Assembly (NCBI RefSeq): GCF_051622035.1
Contig: NC_135357.1
Span: forward strand, 19,899,256-19,963,255
Length of the DNA stretch: 64,000 bases
Origin: Arctopsyche grandis
Lineage: Eukaryota > Arthropoda > Insecta > Trichoptera > Hydropsychidae
Direction of reading: 5' to 3'
The notes below the pieces were generated by a model. It ran no database searches. It was not told where the DNA came from and was given only the letters and a program-made list of their open reading frames with translations. The translations under genes and the position numbers were made by a program. Positions 26,397 to 38,504 of this stretch are shown here, in pieces (the first letter of the stretch is position 1; each line of letters begins with the position of its first letter).

Positions 26397-29300
26397 TCGA
26401 ACAAGAATCCTGGTGCTTTATATGCACCAATTTGCATATCGTTAGCATAAATGCATTTAATTTGCATCTTATGATGTGACCTAAATTAAGCAACTCAAAC
26501 ACCATCAGCATCATGTTTATGTTAATGAAAATTATAATAAGTTTATATTAAAATAATTTTTTGTTGCCATTAATAACAATTTTTGTGATGTATTTTTACA
26601 AGGTATTGCAAGGTTTCAGAATTTGAAGTAACTCCCAAAACAAGAACTCTTTTGTTTTGTTTTGAAAATTTGTAGCCAAACTCTCAAAACAAGAACGCCA
26701 ATATGGGAGTATTTTTTGCGTGAAACATCGGGAGAGTTAAAATGCAATTGAATGCTTTTGAAATATGAAAATATGTAATTGAACATTTTTTTTCTTATAC
26801 TTTTGATTTCTCGGTGCTAGCACCGGGATCCCGGGATTGAAAATTCCCAGTACCGCAATCCCAGTGCTGAAGTAACCTTCCGGAATTGGAAGCACTAATC
26901 TCAAATAAAGCGGCAAGCTGCACACGCTAGGAAATATTCTCCTTTGACATTATAATTATGTATATGATCCCAATAATTTATAAAGTATAGACGGTATGGG
27001 TAAATTTTCAACAACTTGCTAATATTTAAATACAAGAGAACCGAAAACCGATAACCGGAACAGAACCGATATAATTATTTTTACCGAATCGGAACGAAAA
27101 CAATAACGGTTCGGGTCCCTGCCTAGAACCACCTTCCAGTATTGTACATTTGCATATTGTTTTTGTTTGATTTTTGATTTTTAAATGCTTTTTATTATTA
27201 CTAAATTATGTTCACAATACATTTTATATATATTTTAATAGCTACTGATCTACTGATCAATTTCTATTTTACAATTTTAATTTAATTTTGTTAGTAATCA
27301 TAGTATTATATTACTCTAATGTTAATGTAGAGCATAATAGGAAAAAGAGCTCAAAAACCTATTTACAATTCTTATAAATGCTCATCATACATCTAGTACA
27401 TAATATTAATTAAAGACTCTCTAAAGTCGATAACCTAAAACAAAGATTGTTTTTGTTTGCATTTGGTCTGGTCAACGAGCCACTACAGCCAGATTCATCT
27501 CTGAAGCCCCCCTCATTTTGAATTCTCACGAGCCTATTTAAAATTTAATTGTAAATATGTAAATATGTTTAACAAATAGTTTATATATGTATGTATGCAG
27601 ATACATACATACATATGTAGACCTATGATCAACGTGTGATATTTTTAAGTCGATTACATTCCCATGCTCGTACGTTCATTGAATTTCAAAATTGAATATG
27701 AAAATTAATTGCTTTCGCAATTCTAAAAAAGAGATCTCCACATATCAATAGATGGAATTGATTGAAATTACGTCAAAAACATTCCGATGAAATTTCTCTA
27801 TATTGACCGAGATTTATTACCATGTCATTTATTTTGAATGAAATATACGATCGAAAATAATTTTGTTCGTGCAATATTTCACACTATATAATATAAATAA
27901 TAAATCATACATATATGTACATATTCAACAGGGTTTCTTTTACATTAAACATAAGCATTCTTTAATAAATCTGAATTATCTAATTGAAATAACGAATGCA
28001 ATAACTTGAAGTCTTGAAGTTTGTATGTCAAAGATTGCTTGATAACAATGTCAATACATATATTTTATACCTACATATTTACATACATATATTATATTTT
28101 ATGCTTATAATATCGACATTGCATAGTATATATTATACAACTACTATATTATATTCTCGTTATTTGAATTTAAACGAGCCGAGTTTAATGGGATACACGT
28201 ATGTAGATAATTACGTACTTTCAGAACGGATCTCGTTACATGTGCATAGATTTTTGCCTCCCTTTTGAAGGAGATACGTATGTTATATATTGCATATCAT
28301 AATATGTATGTACATTGTTCATAGCTACCCCTGCACACAGAGAGTAATGTATGTACATATGTATATATATATATGCTTCTATATACTTGTATATCCCGTA
28401 GTTCAGTTGAGAAATGCTGAGTTTGTTTCGATTCAACTGCACGTAAAACATGCCTGAATAATTTTCGCATAGAATATTATTACTCTTGTGTATCATTCAA
28501 ATGTGTTTCCAAATGCATCGTGAGAATCAAAGCTATCCACCAACTCACATGCAATATTTACATTCGAAGAGACTCCATTGAAATGGTCGATATTCCTAGA
28601 TGTACCTATGTATGTATGTACTATATAGAGCATCTGTGCAGAATTGTTTGCAATGTGCCAGTTGCAAGAGATCGCTGGTATCCCACAAACGTGGCATTCA
28701 ACCGCACTACATTATCGCGACGTTAACCCGTCGCACGGCCCTGTTATGTGCCGCCCCTTGCGATGCCTGTTCGCAGTCTGCGGACCGATTTGCATGTTTA
28801 GAAGCCTCGGTTTACCATGTAAATAAACCGAACAGACCTGCGAAATGATTTCATGTACGTAGGTAATTAAAACTTTCAAACGCCATATCTAGTACTATAG
28901 GTATACCTACATACATTGTTACTTATTAAATACGTACTTATATATTTTGTATTTTGGATGTGTTCTTTCGACGAACTGATCCGTACATTTTTTACATTTT
29001 CATCATGCTTTACATATATCATTTTCGCACAAATTAAAATGTATGTTGTTTTTCTGCCATACAAATCTATGGTTTTCAATTTAGAACTCCAAAATTGAAT
29101 GTACTCATAGATATCTCAAGCAAAGGCGGATCCAAGATGGGTGCCATGACCCCCCCCCCACTCCCCATGGATGAATTAATTAAATAATTTCATATAAATA
29201 CATGTGTTTTAATTTTTCCATATCGTCATTTTAACTTTGAAAAATGTATGTATACATGAAAAAATAAGTCCTTATAAGAGCTATGTATAAAAAAAACCTA

Positions 29301-29412
29301 TTTATAGCTTTTAACAAGATGTTTAATGTAGACAGTTTTGCACATTAAAAAAACGATGGTACGACAAATTTTATCGTGTCGTGAATTTTTATCCACATAC
29401 ATATATACACAA
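26393..29412. other. No gene recognised; GC islet at 28690-28850
   Basis: Mostly AT-rich. At 26812-26834 two perfect palindromes overlap (CGGTGCTAGCACCG and CCGGGATCCCGG). A locally GC-richer stretch at about 28690-28850 has open frames but no recognisable domain. TACATATGTA-type runs are frequent (27588-27620, 28345-28375). A run of ten C occurs at 29150-29160. Confidence 0.5.
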
Positions 29413-29526
29413 GACAGCAGCATATCTCAGTGGTAGTATTAAAACCGAGAGGTTTCCGGGTGCAAGCCTTGGGTTGACCTCGATTTAAGAGCATTTCTGC
29501 AGTGCTGCTGGTCAGACTACGGACCA
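29413..29526 (+). mobile_element. tRNA-derived SINE fragment
   Basis: The head has an A-box-like TATCTCAGTGGTAGTAT and a B-box-like GGGTGCAAGCCT about 35 bp later. A body segment follows with TTTAAGAGCATTTCTGCAG and TGCTGCTGGTCAG. The minus-strand SINE at 38505-38731 has the same head-plus-body arrangement, with TGCTGTTGGTCAG. It abuts the truncated hAT copy, so the junction is an old insertion or rearrangement. Confidence 0.55.
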
Positions 29527-30440
29527 AGCTTCTAGCTGCCCCCGCGCCCCTCCTTCGCCCACTAGGCATATTCCATCGAAAACCGTACTGCACAAAATCA
29601 TAAACGTGCCTCATTTTCTGATATTAGTACCGCGATGTATGGTCATTATTGGATGTATCACTGTGCGGGCGAGCTTAATACACGCTTAAATAATATGGAT
29701 ATTTTCATATAATATACATACATTTATGTATGTATATGTTACACCAAATCCATGAAATTGTCTATTACAAGCATTCGGCAAGAGAATTGCCGAATGCGTG
29801 AAAAATGCAAGCACGTTGCGCAGTTCACGGATTCCGTAAATTATTTGCCGAATGCGTGAACTGGACAGCGTGTTATATTATAACCAAGTGTCAAAGTGAC
29901 AGCTGAATAAGGATGTTTAATTTACATATTATTATGTATAATATGACTACATACATATGTTTCACTGTTAAAATATTGATCAAAATGTATAAAAATGGCA
30001 TTAATTTATGTATAAGTCATATGAGTATATGTATATAGTCATATGAGTATATGTATATGTATATACATATGTATGTAGTCATATTATACATAATAATATG
30101 TAAATTAAACTAAATTAAACATCCTCAATCAGCTGTCACTTTGACATTTGTCCACGCTGTCCAGTTCTAAAAAATAACACCGGAGCGCTGCTGTCTATTT
30201 GCCGACTCCATGCTTTGAGCAGACAAATTCTTGCCGAATACACGCATTCGCCAAAGAATTTGCCAAATCCGTGAACTGGGCAACGTGCTTGCATTTTTCA
30301 CGCATTCGGCAATTCTCTTGCCGAATGCGTGTAATAGACAATTTCACGGATTCGGTGTAACATATATAATAATATTAAATTTTTCTCAATTTCCTTGGGG
30401 GTGCTGCAGTACCGCAGTGCGTATGGACGAGCCGCCACTG
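29527..30440 (-). mobile_element. Truncated hAT element, split by a foldback MITE
   Basis: Read on the minus strand from 30440, the end CAGTGGCGGCTCGTCCATAC and the following ~80 bp match the left end of the complete hAT copy at 40051. Homology continues, after the inserted MITE (29739-30360), down to AGAAGCTTGGTC at 29527, matching about 40345-40356 of the other copy. The right half including the transposase is missing. Confidence 0.8.
29739..30360. mobile_element. Long palindromic (foldback) MITE
   Basis: The termini are TTACACCAAATCCATGAAAT and, inverted, TTACACCGAATCCGTGAAAT. Near-perfect inverted arms run for about 80 bp and then, with an extra ~80 bp in the right arm, continue through GTCAAAGTGACAGCTGA and TACATATTATTATGTATAA almost to the centre. 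Within each arm there are smaller hairpins built from CATTCGGCAAGAGAATTGCC. No transposase is encoded. It sits inside the hAT relic, where the copy at 40051 gives an approximate empty site. The target duplication is obscured by AT repeats. Confidence 0.85.
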
Positions 30441-32836
30441 TATATACATATAATAATAATTAATCAACACGCCAAAGTCTTGCATAACGGTTTCATTTCT
30501 CGGACTCCATTACGGAAGAGATAAAATAAAATGTATTACTTTAAAATAAATACAAGGATGGAGTTATGGTTCCGGGTATTCTTGCCATTTCCCTCCGCGA
30601 CAGCGTATATTACAATTCTCAGTTTCAAGGAAACTACTTCGCTTCATACGAGATAATTTTCCCGCTTGTACATAATTACACTTCTCCGGTTGGCAAAAGT
30701 GAAAAACGATCTCAAAGACCAGAAATATGAGAATGCCTCACTCATACGTAAAAAAGTACGCTCACTCACTCCTAAATACATACATACATACATATGTACA
30801 TACATATATGCAAACCCGCAAAAATATCGAATTACATACAAGACATACATATACATATGTATGTATGTACATATGTTTATAGCTGTATATTCGTATCAGA
30901 CGCGCTTAAGTCAACACTTATAGGAAATTGTCCTCTACATACATACATATGTACGTATATTGGAAATTCAAGATTTCCCTCGAGTGAAAAGGCTTTTTAT
31001 ACGTATCTTTCTACATATAACGTTCTCCAATGAAACTAACAACATTTAGTCACTGTTAAAAACAAATACACAAAACGTTCATTCATATGTAAATATACGA
31101 GATGGGAAGCTGCGATTAACAATAACTTGCGATATATTTTGCTATAACTAAAAATATACATACATAATTTAATGTATATGTGTAGATAAAGAGAGTATTA
31201 AGATTTTTCATACATTTCATTTATTTGTGTACCTGCTTTTATTCATTATATTTATTTGTGTACCTTTCAAAATACGATAATTTTAACTTACTTATTTATT
31301 AAATATTAAGTTATTGTTTATTTTCTTAAACTCTTATCTATCACCTCCATAAGGTAACAAAAAACAATTAAAGAAAGACATTTTCCAGACCTATAGCTTA
31401 ACCTAAAAACTATAAAAATGAGAGTGAAAAAACTAACTTTTACCACTGTTCTAGTTTTTAATATGTGAGCTGCGAAGGGGCTATAGAAAGTCGCGTTTGG
31501 ATAGCTATGTGTCATCGCTTCGATCTGACATAAGATTCCGATGTAATCTTTAATGATTTCGTTAATGATTAAACTTATGTAGCTCCATGTCGGAGACATT
31601 AGCTTATTTCAATGTTAACAAACCCCCCCCCCCTGTATGTCGGTAAAATATCAAAGCGATCTAAAGAATGAAAGTGGTTCAAAATGAGACTAAAAAATTG
31701 AACATGAATTTCACGAAACTAACTGGGTGAAGCTAATAAAAGTCTTGTAAAAACTTTTTATAAAACATGATGAAACTACATATGTACATATATGCAATGC
31801 ACAATGCAATGTATAAAACATTAACTTTATCGCTTGTTATTGATGCTATTTTCTTTTTATTAAATATCAATTTGCAAAGCTATACAAGCACAAGTTTTGT
31901 GCTCTGTTTGAATTTCGTTAACAAGATTTTGTAAATCTTTGCACCGATTTTAGAACCCATTTTCAACGTTAACATTGTGATATTTTTCGTAGAAAGGCGC
32001 TTCAGAACGCCGCCATTGTTGATAATTAAATTTGAATTAACGTTAACGACGCTTCGAAAAGCGACGCGATGATATCCTTTTGTCAGGACGCGTCGTAACA
32101 CGAGAATAAATACAGTTTAATAATATTTTCATTAACTGGTCTCGTTTAATCCATAGGCACGGAAGCAATATCAGACCAGAAGACAAACCCCCGTTGTTTC
32201 GTCGCAAATTAATGAATTTTCATATCGACCTAAACATATCGCTTGTGATCCTATTTCCCCCAAATTATATTCAACGCGAGAATAATCCACGTGTTATTCG
32301 ACTTAATCTCTCGCACGTGATGTGAAATATTATCTAAATTTGATGCAATCGCTAGAATTACTCAAAATTGTACCATCACCGTATCGATAAACTATTCAAT
32401 GTGAACCTATCAATTGTCTATCGATTACTTATCATAAGTAAAACTGTCATTATGTTTTTATGGGTTCATTAATTTTAACTAGAAAATGAAATTTACCGTT
32501 CTATTGACATTTAATAAATAAATTAAATTAAACGCTCACTATTATACATATATTAATACTATTATCTTACATTAAACTTAATAATATTTTTGCAAACAAA
32601 AAACCAAAATAAACGCTTAGAATTCTACCATTTCGAAGAATGTAACAAAATGAAAATTAAAGGTTTATTTATAGCAATGTTTCTTAACCATAACCATATT
32701 GAGAAAATCGCCACCTTTAAGCACAGTAAAATTAACCAACATTCCCCCCACCCCCAAAAAAAAGACATTATAAAATTACTCTATGTATTTCACGCACTGG
32801 ATTTCCTACTACAAATAAAAATTATAAGAATCTAGT
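30441..32836. other. No gene recognised
   Basis: AT-rich DNA with TACATATGTA runs (30777-30870) and a run of C at 31622-31633. The minus-strand frames at 31318-31599 and 31880-32101 look protein-like, but the second lacks an ATG and neither shows a known domain. I leave them uncalled. Confidence 0.45.
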
Positions 32837-33050
32837 GGTTTTACCCGGCTTCGCTCGATATTTGTAATTTAAACCGCTCAAACATGGCTAATCAAATGTA
32901 AACATTTTGTTAAATTTATTTGAATAGTTTTATTTTATATAAATTTATTTGAATATTCATTTTTTTTATTAAATTTAACGTCACGGATTCTACTACCCAA
33001 TCCTTACATACAAAGTTTCTTTCGAAATTATATATAACATACAAATAAAA
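32837..33050 (+). repeat. Dispersed repeat with CCCGGCTTCGCTCG and TTTCTTTCGAAATTATATA
   Basis: It begins with TTTTACCCGGCTTCGCTCGA and ends with ACGTCACGGATTCTACTACC and TTTCTTTCGAAATTATATA. The latter half recurs at 63395-63505 (same strand) and, inverted, at 35865-35960. It looks like a common insect interspersed repeat of unsettled class. Confidence 0.6.
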
Positions 33051-33099
33051 CACATGATATTATAATAATATGTAGAAGTTCTTAAACATTATGCATTTA

Positions 33100-33457
33100 C
33101 AGGTATTCCTCAACTTACGACAAAGATACGTTCCTAAACCTCGGTCTGACGTCGAATCTGTCGTAATTCGAATCTATATATGTTTTTTTTCGGTAGTTTT
33201 ACTTACTTTTATTAATAAAATAATTCAAATGAATACATATTTAAATAGAAAAAAAAAGTAAACATCTATGTATGAATGTATGTACATCAACCGTACAAAA
33301 ACCTTTTTTATTTTATTGAATTTATTTTTATAAATACAAATGAATACATATTAAAATTGAAGAAAAAATTAAACATCTACATGAAAAATAATTAATTAAT
33401 AAAATATAATAATTTTTCGGTCGTAAGTGCGAACCGTCATAAGTCAAGAACTACTTG
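33100..33457. mobile_element. Tc1/mariner-type (Tigger-like) MITE
   Basis: The termini are inverted repeats: CAGGTATTCCTCAACTTACG on the left and, read inward from the right, CAAGTAGTTCTTGACTTATG. Both sides are flanked by TA (33098-33099 and 33458-33459), the target duplication of this superfamily. The 358-bp interior is AT-rich with an imperfect internal duplication (GAATACATATT at about 33230 and 33343) and no coding capacity. Confidence 0.8.
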
Positions 33458-33496
33458 TATTACCATACAAGTCATATTATCAATACAACATTATAA

Positions 33497-33826
33497 TTAT
33501 ATTTATCTGGTAGGCTGCCCTCATCATTATTTTCTTAATTTGAATGTGATGTATGAGTGGAATCTTAATCTACTCTCTTCCATTTGGTTCTCGCTGTGAC
33601 TTTATTTATTTTTTATTTTACTTTCTTTCTCCTTATGTACATTTTTATGTTCTATTTTTCTTTTGTTATTTTTTTTTATTTTATTTTATCATGTTTTTGC
33701 TTTTGCTTGTTTCTTTTTATTTTATGTTTCTTACTTATTTTATTTTTTGTTTTTCTTCTTTTTCAAATGTAGGCCATTGTGGCGCATTAGTTCTTCCTGT
33801 AATGCTACAATGGTCCAAAACTATAA
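33497..33826 (+). mobile_element. Jockey/CR1-like LINE, 3' end only (copy B)
   Basis: The sequence from ATTTATCTGGTAGGCTGCC through CATTATTTTCTTAATTTG and CCATTTGGTTCTCGCTGTGA matches the 3' region of the LINE at 43745-45710 read on its coding strand. The terminal hairpin (arms 33774-33783 and 33804-33813, 20-nt loop) is followed by an AAACTATAAATGAATA tail. It is a severely 5'-truncated, non-coding copy. Confidence 0.85.
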
Positions 33827-35306
33827 ATGAATAATATTACTTCAATAAAAAAGTAAATGATATAGGCGCTATTTTCATAATATCGCCTATTGTATCATTT
33901 AAAAATCAACGTAAGTTCTTTGGCTTATCTATAATCGATTTCGTGTTTTTTTAATGTATACATTACTGCGCTAAACCTTTTTCTATTAAAAACGATTAAG
34001 GAAATGCTATAATGTGTAATTTCTACACTCTAAGTATAAACGGCAATAAAGGACCTAAAAAAACATAATAACATTGATTGCATATTATTTTAGCTTCACA
34101 ATCATTTTGTAGCACAATAAACTGTTTTAAATTTTGACTGATGCTTTCTACGTCTAATAGAAATGGATTAATTACCCAATCTGTTACTACAAGTTCATGC
34201 AAGTGTTTGATCACATCGCCCACTCGAATTCCTGCACCGTCCCCCAAATGCTAGAAAACAAAAAAGCACTCCCAGACAGAGAAATGTTATAATAATAGAA
34301 ACGCCATTACGAATATATAATTTGTTTCAATATTATGATGTACGTCTCCATAACTACGCTAAAACGCACGGAATAAAATCAGGGTCATCACATATTCACT
34401 ACAAAAATTAAAGTTTTATTTTGATATAGATTTATCGACAATTTGAGTATATGGTGGTGTTGGGCGTTGGTGGCCAATCCGTTTCTTTTCTCAGTTGGTG
34501 GATTATTTTTATCCACCTTTTTGTATTTGTCTGTTCTTGGGAACTTTAAATTAACGTGTAATGTATAGTTTCAAAAAAAATATGTATAATATAAAATGAA
34601 CGATGTTTATATTAATTAAACTTAAATAATTGGTTATTAATATAATTGAGTAATCGGCACCACTAAGAGAAATGTTTTTACATCAATTTAAAAATAATTT
34701 TTACATTTCTCTGGTGCCACCCCTGAAATGTTATGTAGAATGCGGGCGATCGCCATGACACTTTTAAAAACTGTCAAACGACTATGTTAATTGAATAATA
34801 TGTTACTTAAATTATCAATTTACTTATAAAAATGTATCCCATGTTGTTTATTGTGTGTTTTTGAATGCATTGTGCAATTTTTAACGATGCACTTGCCCAT
34901 TGCTCTTGCCCAGAGAAGTTTTTATCGGACATACGTCGACCACCAAGTATCAAATACGACTAATGCTAAAATTATTTAGGATTGTCTGTGGACAATCGTC
35001 ACTTGACAACAATATAACGCCTAAAGCTACTTCTATTATTTTAACATTTCTTTGCTCCCAGACCTTTAAAACGCCCACAAAGGAAAGCCTCCATTAAGAA
35101 CCACTGGTTTATAGTCTCAAATTACTTCTTAATATTTTTTTACCAGTTTCATATTGATCGTCTTAAAATATTCGAAAAATTTGGTATAATTGCAGAAAAG
35201 TTTTCAACCCAAAACAATATACATACATTTGTATGCATGAATGTACTATTTTAAATTGTTTACCCCGACATGGAAACATCTGTTTTGGAAGACTTAAATT
35301 TTAGTG
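33827..35306. other. No gene recognised
   Basis: AT-rich DNA apart from the hairpin at 34656-34718. Small open frames at 34023-34247 (minus) and 34900-35097 (plus) show no domain. Confidence 0.5.
34656..34718. repeat. Hairpin: GGCACCA...AGAGAAATGT / ACATTTCTCT.GGTGCC
   Basis: The arms GGCACCACTAAGAGAAATGT and ACATTTCTCTGGTGCC pair over about 16 bp with a three-base bulge, around a ~27-nt AT-rich loop. It could be a tiny MITE or a structured RNA. No target duplication is clear. Confidence 0.6.
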
Positions 35307-35314
35307 CTTATAAT

Positions 35315-35512
35315 CAGTAGCGTACGGTGGTGTCAATGTTGGGTGTGCTGTGTATGAAAAATTAAAAACAAATGATAGTTTTTCAAACGAATTTTATTAT
35401 TATTTTTATTTACCCATTAATTCGATTATTCGGTCTTCAGACATGAATTTTTCAATTACGCTTTCGTAAAATTAATTTTTCATACAACATCAACACCCAC
35501 CCTACACCACTG
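35315..35512. mobile_element. 198-bp hAT-type MITE with 8-bp TSD
   Basis: The left end is CAGTAGCGTACGGTGG and the right end, read inward, is CAGTGGTGTAGGGTGGGTG. An exact 8-bp duplication CTTATAAT lies at 35307-35314 and 35513-35520. The length and 8-bp duplication are diagnostic for hAT. It has no coding capacity. Confidence 0.9.
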
Positions 35513-35864
35513 CTTATAATAATAATACAATGTTACTATAGAAAGTAAAATGACATTGTATTATTGAGTATAGTGTGATTTATATACACATATATGTATG
35601 TATGTATATATGTATATGTATGTATATTGTAATACATATTTACGTAAAATGAAAATATATTAATATAATGCTATGTACAAAAAATAGTTATTGAACAACA
35701 ACATCTGTTGCAAGAAAACCAATAAATGGAAAACTTCGATTCTTTCATTCTTTTTTCATATTTACGTACGCATTGAAAACTCTTTTGGCAAGTTTTCGAG
35801 GCAATGTTCTTTTGATAAGCTTTGCATTTTCACACAAAAGATTTCCGAAAACTAACATCTAATA

Positions 35865-35960
35865 TATACAATTTCGAAAGAGGCTTTGTATGTAAGGTTT
35901 CAAGGTTTGGGTGGGAGCATCGAAAACAAATCAAAATTTCTATGACGACGATATTGATAT
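35865..35960 (-). repeat. Dispersed repeat fragment (relative of 63395 and 32970)
   Basis: ATTTCGAAAGAGGCTTTGTA followed by TGTAAGG and GGTTTGGGTGGGAGC is the reverse complement of the repeat end seen at 63395-63505. Confidence 0.6.
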
Positions 35961-35984
35961 CGATATTCAAAGAATATATTATAT

Positions 35985-36425
35985 ATGTATATTATATATA
36001 AAAATCAATGTTTGTCTATTTGTCTGTCTGTCACATATTCCTATACTATTCAATCGATTGCGATGAAACTTACAGGAGTTATTGTGTGTATGTCCGCGAT
36101 GGTTTCTGTAAAAAAATCACCCAAAAGCGGGAACATAAACGGGAAAAACCGGAATGCGTGGCATCGCAACGCAATAATTACAAATGTTTTCGCGTCGCCA
36201 CCTGCGTTGTTAGGGTAAAATAAACAAACAATTGAATAATTTCAATTGTGTTCGCCGCCTGCATTTTTCCAACAAATTATCATTACTGTAATTTAATTTG
36301 ATTATTAAGTATTAATTAGAAACTGAAACATTCACTTATCGAAACACATCGAGAAACGGGAACGGAAACGGGAATTGCATGCGTTATTGTGGCATTGCAA
36401 CGCATGCCGGGTTCAGCTACTCTGT
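35985..36425 (+). repeat. Helitron-like dispersed repeat, copy C (longest)
   Basis: It starts with TATATAAAAATCAATG and TATTTGTCTGTCTGTC, then TCGATTGCGATGAAACTTAC and GTATGTCCGCGATGGTTTCT. It ends with a near-palindrome (GCATGCGTT...AACGCATGC) and CCGGGTTCAGCTAC. A short 3' hairpin just before a CTRR-like end is the Helitron hallmark; here the end is CTAC, so the call is tentative. Confidence 0.55.
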
Positions 36426-37334
36426 AAATAAATATTTTGGGAAGTGATCAATTCAAATATTGATAGAATATTTCTTTTTCATCAGTAATATTTATGTTTA
36501 AATGTTCATATTTTAAGAAAATTGGGTTAGTGCACGTAGTTGAAAAAATCCTTATGATGTTAAATAAAACAATGTGATTTACAAAATAAAAACAAATTAA
36601 ATGTAACTTAAAGGTGTTTAATTAAACAATGTAATGAATTATTTTAATCATAATTGTGGTCTATGTATATTTATCAAACATAAAAAAATATATATTGCTG
36701 CCTCACTTTTTACTTAGGACTTATTATTTTTAGCTTATATTTTTAGCTTATTATATATAGCTTATTTAGCTTATTTTAGACTTATTATTTAGCTTATTTT
36801 TCGTATTATGTATACAAGGATGTTGTTGTGGGTGTTGCAATAATTCTCTCACCTTTTCAAAGTCAATTTCCAACGCGGCCGATCTTTGAAAAAATCCATT
36901 TAATTTTTTCGGTCTATAATCCTTGTCCGGAGCTTTTGAGCGATGAAAGCTCCCCGTAATGAGTATGTCAACTTTACCAGTGGCAGGGTAGGTACACGGG
37001 GAGGGGTTCGACCAGAAATGAAAAGAAAGCAATTTGGTTTACGATGAAGATTTACACGGGGGAGTTAATTGAATTCTGTCGCAGATGAAACTCATCGATC
37101 TTTCATGTCTCTGGATATACATTCATACATACATATACGTACGTTGACATTTTGTCTTGGTTTTATTCAATATGAAAATTGCATTTTTGCGTTTGTGCAT
37201 TGGGATCTCAGCACGTGAAAATATATACCTAATACTATTGTAATACCTTCAAAGGCTCACATTCATTCATTCATTATGTAGTTCGCTATCTGGTATTATT
37301 AATACTCACGATAATTACGTATGTACGTACATTT
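36426..37334. other. No gene recognised
   Basis: AT-rich DNA with a TTAGCTTATTTT-rich tract at about 36725-36800. The minus-strand frame at 36766-37032 has no recognisable domain. Confidence 0.5.
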
Positions 37335-38390
37335 ATTTATTTATTTTACATATATTCCTACTCCACTCTACAAAACCCTTTAATGATCCTTATGTACTAA
37401 AATTACTTTATTTTTCCTTTGTAAGGTCTCACCTTGAATTTGCCTCAATTATTTGGTCACCTTTTTATTTATCCCATATTAATTGTATTGAGAAAGTTCA
37501 ACTTAAATTTATTAAATCCTTACGCTACCTTTTTCCTACCTATACCCATTCTACTGTTTCCGACATTTTAAAAATCCTTTCTTTTAATAATCTTTCTGTC
37601 AGGCGACGACATACTGATGCTATATTCTTCTTTAAGCTCATAAATGGTTTCCTTGATTGTTCTGATTTACTGAATAAGGTTAATTTCAGAATCCCAGTTC
37701 GGTACTCTAGACGCGTTGCACTCTTTTCACTTGATCCTTTCAATACTAATTCCCAAAAATATTTTTATCTGCAGCGCGTTTATCGTATGTTTAACGGAGA
37801 GCTGAAAGAGGTTGATCTATTTGGTATTTCCCTACATCAATTCAGGTCTAACATCAAGAGAATCTTGACCGATTGATTCATTTCTTCTCCTATTCTATTT
37901 TTCCAATATTTCCAATATTTTTATACTTTAGTTTAGTTATGTAATGTGCTATTTAATCATATTATAGCTTTCATTCTTTTCCTTTTCATTTGTTTATTTT
38001 GTATTTACCTTTTTCATTTGTTTTATATTTGTAAATTTCAATTTCTTCTTATATTCTATTTTATAACCTTTTCCAAATATTTTAATACTATAGTTTAATT
38101 ATGCAATGTTCTACATATTTTGTCATGCCTTTATTCTTTACTTTTTAATTTGTTTTCCTCATATTTATCTTTTTCATTTTTGTAAAAATCTATTATTGGA
38201 CTCGGATGTTACATATATTATTTATTTACTATTTGTTTTTTTATACATATCTATGTACATCCTGTCTGTTGATTTTTCAATTAATAAAATAAAAATAAAA
38301 AAATATATATACCAGGAAGGCCTTACAGGTAAATCCCAATGCGCCTTCCTGGCCAATTACAAATTACAATTACAAATACAAATGCAGCAT
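37335..38390 (+). mobile_element. 5'-truncated Jockey/CR1-like LINE, second family (copy D)
   Basis: A plus-strand frame without stops runs from about 37355 to TGA 37874-37876. It encodes the LINE C-terminal region: FNDPYVLKLLYFSFVRSHLE, FASIIWSPFY, IEKVQLKFIKSLRYL, then RIPVRYSRRVALFSLDPF. About 430 bp of T-rich 3' UTR follows, then a terminal hairpin (arms 38312-38321 and 38343-38352, 21-nt loop) and an ATTACAA-rich tail. It has no ATG near its start, so a start-based search misses it. The protein differs from the 43.8-kb family, but the terminal hairpin is related. Confidence 0.8.
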
Positions 38391-38504
38391 TTTTATTACA
38401 AATCGTTGAATTACGAGACACTGCAAAACTCGCAAATCTATGAATTGTACATAAATTTTATTGTACATCAATCATACTTCAAATAGTGGTAACATAGTAG
38501 GTAG

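Noticed and set aside
26245-26514. Tyr-Ile repeat proteins on both strands
   Set aside because: Artefact of the (TA)n microsatellite.
31318-31599. Minus-strand 93-codon frame with a hydrophobic C-terminal half
   Set aside because: No domain recognised; flanking splice signals are weak; AT-rich DNA yields hydrophobic frames by chance.
31880-32101. Minus-strand frame beginning LRRVLTKGYHRVAFRSVV, resembling a mitochondrial presequence
   Set aside because: There is no ATG at or upstream of its start in frame, no recognised domain and no convincing splice partner.
33553-33834. Plus-strand Phe-rich membrane-like protein
   Set aside because: It is the T-rich 3' UTR of LINE copy B.
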